DNA of 64,000 bases. It comes from a bacterium (lineage in GTDB: Bacteria; Planctomycetota; Planctomycetia; Pirellulales; Pirellulaceae). A program made the position numbers and the translations under genes. The first letter of the stretch is position 1. Each line of letters starts with the position of its first letter. The notes below the pieces were generated by a model, which worked only from the letters and a program-made list of their open reading frames with translations, was not told the origin of the DNA and ran no database searches. Location of the stretch: assembly GCA_030430075.1 (NCBI GenBank), contig JAUIGN010000003.1, positions 62,001 to 126,000 on the forward strand, read 5' to 3'. This document shows positions 61,076 to 64,000 of the stretch, one piece after another.

Positions 61076-64000
61076 ATGTCAATACGTTCCGATGACTCTT
61101 CCGAATTCGACCCCTACCGCGAGTGGCTCGGATTGTCGCCCCACGATCGTCCCTACACGCACTATGCGCTCCTGGGACTGGCGCCTTTCGAACGGGATCG
61201 TCAGGTGATCGCCGTCGCCGCCCAGCGGCAAATGGCCCAACTACGGAAGCGGCGACAGGGCGACCCGGGACCAGCCGCCGAACGCCTGATCGGAGAATTG
61301 TCGAAGGCGACCACCTGTCTGCTGAATACCAACCGCAAACGGCTTTACGACCAGCATCTGCGTCGCCTCGCCGCAGGCGATCAACCGACGGGCAGGCCGA
61401 AAACGACTTCGACCCCTCGCACGGGATCCGCATTGCCGCCACCATGCGATCAGCCCGGCACGCTCGCCGGTTCGGTCAACGAGGGATCGCCGGCGCCCGA
61501 TGCTCCCCGTCAGCCCCCAGCGAATTCGTCCGGTCCGCCGGCACATCCGAACATCGCCCCGGTTGGCCCCACGATCGTCCCGACTGCCGGGCGGAAGAAG
61601 GGCCCGGTCAATCGCACGCGCTACCTGATAATCTCCGCCTCCGCTTCCTTGATGGTCTTGGTGGGCGGGCTATTGCTCTTCTCTGGCGGCAACAGCCGCT
61701 CTGCCCCGGACGACCAGGAACCCGTTGCCGATTCAACGGCCTTCGAGGATTCGCCGGATTCGATCGGCGTGGGCACATTCGAACGGTCGCCGGCCGCCCA
61801 ACCGGCGACCCCACCCCCGACTCCAGCCGATATCGGTCCAAGCGCGGACCAGTCGGCGACGGCACCGGGTTCCACAGCGTCGCCGGCCAAAACAGTGCCA
61901 CCGGGGACGGCCACGGAATTGCCGGTCGGTGAGTACGAGTTGGCGACGGGCCCTCCAGGCACGTCAGCCACACCGGCGCGGGCCGAGTTACCACCGGAGG
62001 TTCCCCTTCCCTTCGCGGCGACAGACGTTCGCGAAAAGGCGATTCGTTTTCGCGGGTCGGATCGCATCGCCCTCGACCAGCCACTCCATCAACTGGACTT
62101 CGCCAAACCATTCACGATCGAACTCTGGGTGCGTTTCGACAAGGGCACGACTGCCCACTGGCTGGTGGGGGATCTGGTGGTGGGGAATCACCCTGATGTT
62201 CCTTCCGGCAGCGCCCAGGGGTGGCAGGCATGGATTGAAGAGACAGCAGGCGGTCGTCAGCGATTTGGCATCACCACGCGGCAGGGCTTCCTGGTCGACT
62301 ACCCGGCCCGGGATGCGACGTGGAGACACCTGGCCGTCAGTGGCGACGGCACCACGGTTTCCATCTTTGTCGATGGACGCCGGGCCGCCAGTCGCCCGGC
62401 CACACTCCTGGCAACGCAACATATCCCAAGTCCGCTCCCGCTGCATGTCGGATCGCACAACTACCTGCACCCCTCGCAGCCGGCCGGCCTGCAAGGACAA
62501 CTTCGGGCCCTGCGAATCTCCTCGGCCTGCCGGTACCAAGAGAACTTCACGCCCCCGGCGACATTGGACACCGACGAGGCCACGGAAGTCGTTTTTGATT
62601 TTCGCCGCCCAGTGAGTAGCCGAAGGATCAGGGACCTTTCTCGTCATGCACGCGACGGCACTCTGTGGGGTGCCGAGTGGGTGGCGCTGACCGCGGATGC
62701 GGCGGTGGTTGCTGGTTCCACCGTGGACGCGGCGGGGCCGGCCGGCGGTCTTACCGCGTCGGGCGAATCGCCATCCGAGATCGCCGAAGCGATTCGCCTG
62801 CCTGCTCCGTCGACGGACGAACTGGCGAAAGCCCGTCAGGAAATCGAGCGGCTGCTGGAAGCCGAAATCGCCTCCGCCCGACAGCCGACCGAACAGTTGG
62901 AATTAGCGGCCCGGCTGAGCGACCTGGCGCGAGATCCGGAGGCACCGCCGGCCACGCGTTTCGCGCTCTTTGAAATGAGCGTCGAACGATTTGCGGCTGG
63001 CAGCGACTTGTCAAAAGCGATCAAGGTGATCGACGAGCTCGCGGCCCAGTTCGACATCGACCGCGTTCGGCGGCAGGCAGACTTGATGCGTACGGTAGGG
63101 GGCAGGCCTCTGGCGCGGGATGACCGTCGGAAGCTGGCTGAGACGGCCCTCGGCACCGGAGAGGCGATGCTGCAGGAGGGCCGATTCGGGTTGGCCGAGG
63201 AAGTAGCCCAGGTCGCTGTCACCGCGGCCACGCGAATTCGCAATGCCGAGCTGGGCAAGCGGGCTCGCCAACTTCGAGAAGCGGCAAAGCGTGGCGGCAG
63301 GTTGGCGGCCGAAGCCGATCAAGCGCGGCAAACGTTGCTCGACGCCCCCGACGATCCCGCAGCCAATACGACGTATGGGTTGTTTCTCTGCCTGCAGCGG
63401 AATCAATGGGCCCAGGGGGCAACGCACCTGGCAAAGTCCGAAGTGAACCCACTGCGCGAGGCGGCCAGCGCGGAGACAGGTATCGTCGACGGAGACGCCG
63501 AGTCGCAGCGAGAGGCTGCCGAACTCTGGTACGGGGCACGCGGCGAGATCCGCGAGGACGATCAGGTCGCCCTGCTCGAGCACGTCCTGGCACTGGCGCG
63601 GCGGGCCGTTCCCGGGTTGAAGGGGATCGCGAAACTGACGCTGGAAAAGCGGATCACGCAGATTGCCGCTGAGCTGCCCGCAGAAACGGCTCCCGATCAC
63701 GCGGCGCAAGCGGCCCGCGCACGGTTCGAACCGCCAAGGGAATTTCAGGCCCTGCTGGGGCGGCTCCGCGTGGATGGACGGGATGTCGGCATCCTGTGGA
63801 AGTACCGGAGCGGATTGCTGTTGGCCGACGCCAATGTGGCCGATGTGCTCTTACAGTCAGGAATCAATCGAGGCCACCTTCAGCTCGATTTCGTCGGGAA
63901 GCTCCAACTGGCCGAGACCACCTCGGTCAGCGTCGCGCTGCGCGGCGGATCACCGCAGGGAGCAACCGCCACGCTGTTCGTGGATGGGAAGCAGGTGGGA
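61076..64000 (+). CDS. Membrane protein with J-like N-terminus and LamG-like domain, cut by right edge
   Basis: 975 codons are present and the frame is open to the window edge. The N-terminus DPYREWLGLSPHDRPYTHYA with YALLGLAPFERDRQVIAVAA and LLNTNRKRLYDQHLRRL is a J-domain-like helical module that I associate with planctomycetes, but it has no HPD triad. A Pro-rich linker leads to one membrane helix, YLIISASASLMVLVGGLLLF, near residue 183, a second Pro/Ala linker, and a concanavalin/LamG-type domain at about 320-465 (IELWVRFDKGTTAHWLVGD, WRHLAVSGDGTTVSIFVDGR). After that comes a helical, Ala/Arg/Glu-rich region to about 900. Likely cytoplasmic J-like part and periplasmic LamG part. The remaining C-terminus and function cannot be seen. 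Confidence 0.8.
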   Translation, partial: MSIRSDDSSEFDPYREWLGLSPHDRPYTHYALLGLAPFERDRQVIAVAAQRQMAQLRKRRQGDPGPAAERLIGELSKATTCLLNTNRKRLYDQHLRRLAAGDQPTGRPKTTSTPRTGSALPPPCDQPGTLAGSVNEGSPAPDAPRQPPANSSGPPAHPNIAPVGPTIVPTAGRKKGPVNRTRYLIISASASLMVLVGGLLLFSGGNSRSAPDDQEPVADSTAFEDSPDSIGVGTFERSPAAQPATPPPTPADIGPSADQSATAPGSTASPAKTVPPGTATELPVGEYELATGPPGTSATPARAELPPEVPLPFAATDVREKAIRFRGSDRIALDQPLHQLDFAKPFTIELWVRFDKGTTAHWLVGDLVVGNHPDVPSGSAQGWQAWIEETAGGRQRFGITTRQGFLVDYPARDATWRHLAVSGDGTTVSIFVDGRRAASRPATLLATQHIPSPLPLHVGSHNYLHPSQPAGLQGQLRALRISSACRYQENFTPPATLDTDEATEVVFDFRRPVSSRRIRDLSRHARDGTLWGAEWVALTADAAVVAGSTVDAAGPAGGLTASGESPSEIAEAIRLPAPSTDELAKARQEIERLLEAEIASARQPTEQLELAARLSDLARDPEAPPATRFALFEMSVERFAAGSDLSKAIKVIDELAAQFDIDRVRRQADLMRTVGGRPLARDDRRKLAETALGTGEAMLQEGRFGLAEEVAQVAVTAATRIRNAELGKRARQLREAAKRGGRLAAEADQARQTLLDAPDDPAANTTYGLFLCLQRNQWAQGATHLAKSEVNPLREAASAETGIVDGDAESQREAAELWYGARGEIREDDQVALLEHVLALARRAVPGLKGIAKLTLEKRITQIAAELPAETAPDHAAQAARARFEPPREFQALLGRLRVDGRDVGILWKYRSGLLLADANVADVLLQSGINRGHLQLDFVGKLQLAETTSVSVALRGGSPQGATATLFVDGKQVG

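Overview
The window looks like chromosomal DNA of a GC-rich Planctomycetota bacterium, probably from the Pirellulales group. The evidence is a DUF1501 protein with a twin-arginine start, a DUF1559 pseudopilin-like protein, a CRTAC1 lipoprotein next to a TPR multiheme cytochrome c, a sulfatase, a DUF1080 protein and a J-like/LamG membrane protein. Assignment rests on family recognition by eye; no search was run. I see no tRNA, rRNA, CRISPR array, prophage or intact insertion sequence.

Layout. Positions 1-7.6 kb (minus strand) hold a DUF1501 gene (cut by the left edge) and a four-gene set: a class II (squalene-hopene-like) terpene cyclase, a DUF116-polyprenyl synthase fusion, a chorismate-lyase-like protein and a flavin halogenase-like oxidoreductase. 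Positions 7.8-11.5 kb (plus) hold a zinc metallopeptidase-like gene overlapping an ATP-grasp ligase, then a radical SAM protein. Positions 11.5-18.9 kb (minus) hold a VWA/AAA+ chelatase-like pair and metH. Positions 19.3-27 kb hold two overlapping Pro/Ala-rich genes (a membrane protein and a CpsD-like P-loop protein), a small membrane protein, a sulfatase and a GT-C glycosyltransferase. Positions 27.4-34.2 kb hold recG, a TAXI-TRAP binding protein with its fused permease, and gmd. Positions 34.9-43.3 kb hold a 1663-residue secreted protein with a TIM-barrel-like region, an ABC exporter and an NHL-type propeller. Positions 43.8-50.9 kb (minus) hold a HAD hydrolase, a DUF1080 protein and a type VII secretion-like set: an EccC/EssC-like ATPase, a 79-residue WxD protein, a 213-residue helical protein and a WXG100-like protein. 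Positions 51.3-58.9 kb (plus) hold a TPR protein, DUF1559, CRTAC1, a seven-heme TPR cytochrome and a small lipoprotein. ilvD and a J-like/LamG protein cut by the right edge finish the window.

Two gene sets stand out. One is a compact type VII-like locus in a Gram-negative-type phylum, with two WxD helical-hairpin candidates and an ATPase whose only canonical Walker A site is in the middle of three domains. The other combines a terpene cyclase, a prenyl synthase, a chorismate-lyase-like protein and a halogenase-like flavoprotein, which suggests an aromatic-terpenoid (meroterpenoid) pathway.

Non-coding structure is also distinctive. Three dispersed intergenic repeat families recur and tend to share the same gaps: A, a CATGC palindrome; B, a 75-bp element; C, a fixed leader followed by a 22-24-bp tandem array. 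Many short tandem duplications (8-24 bp) sit at gene ends, some copying the stop codon.
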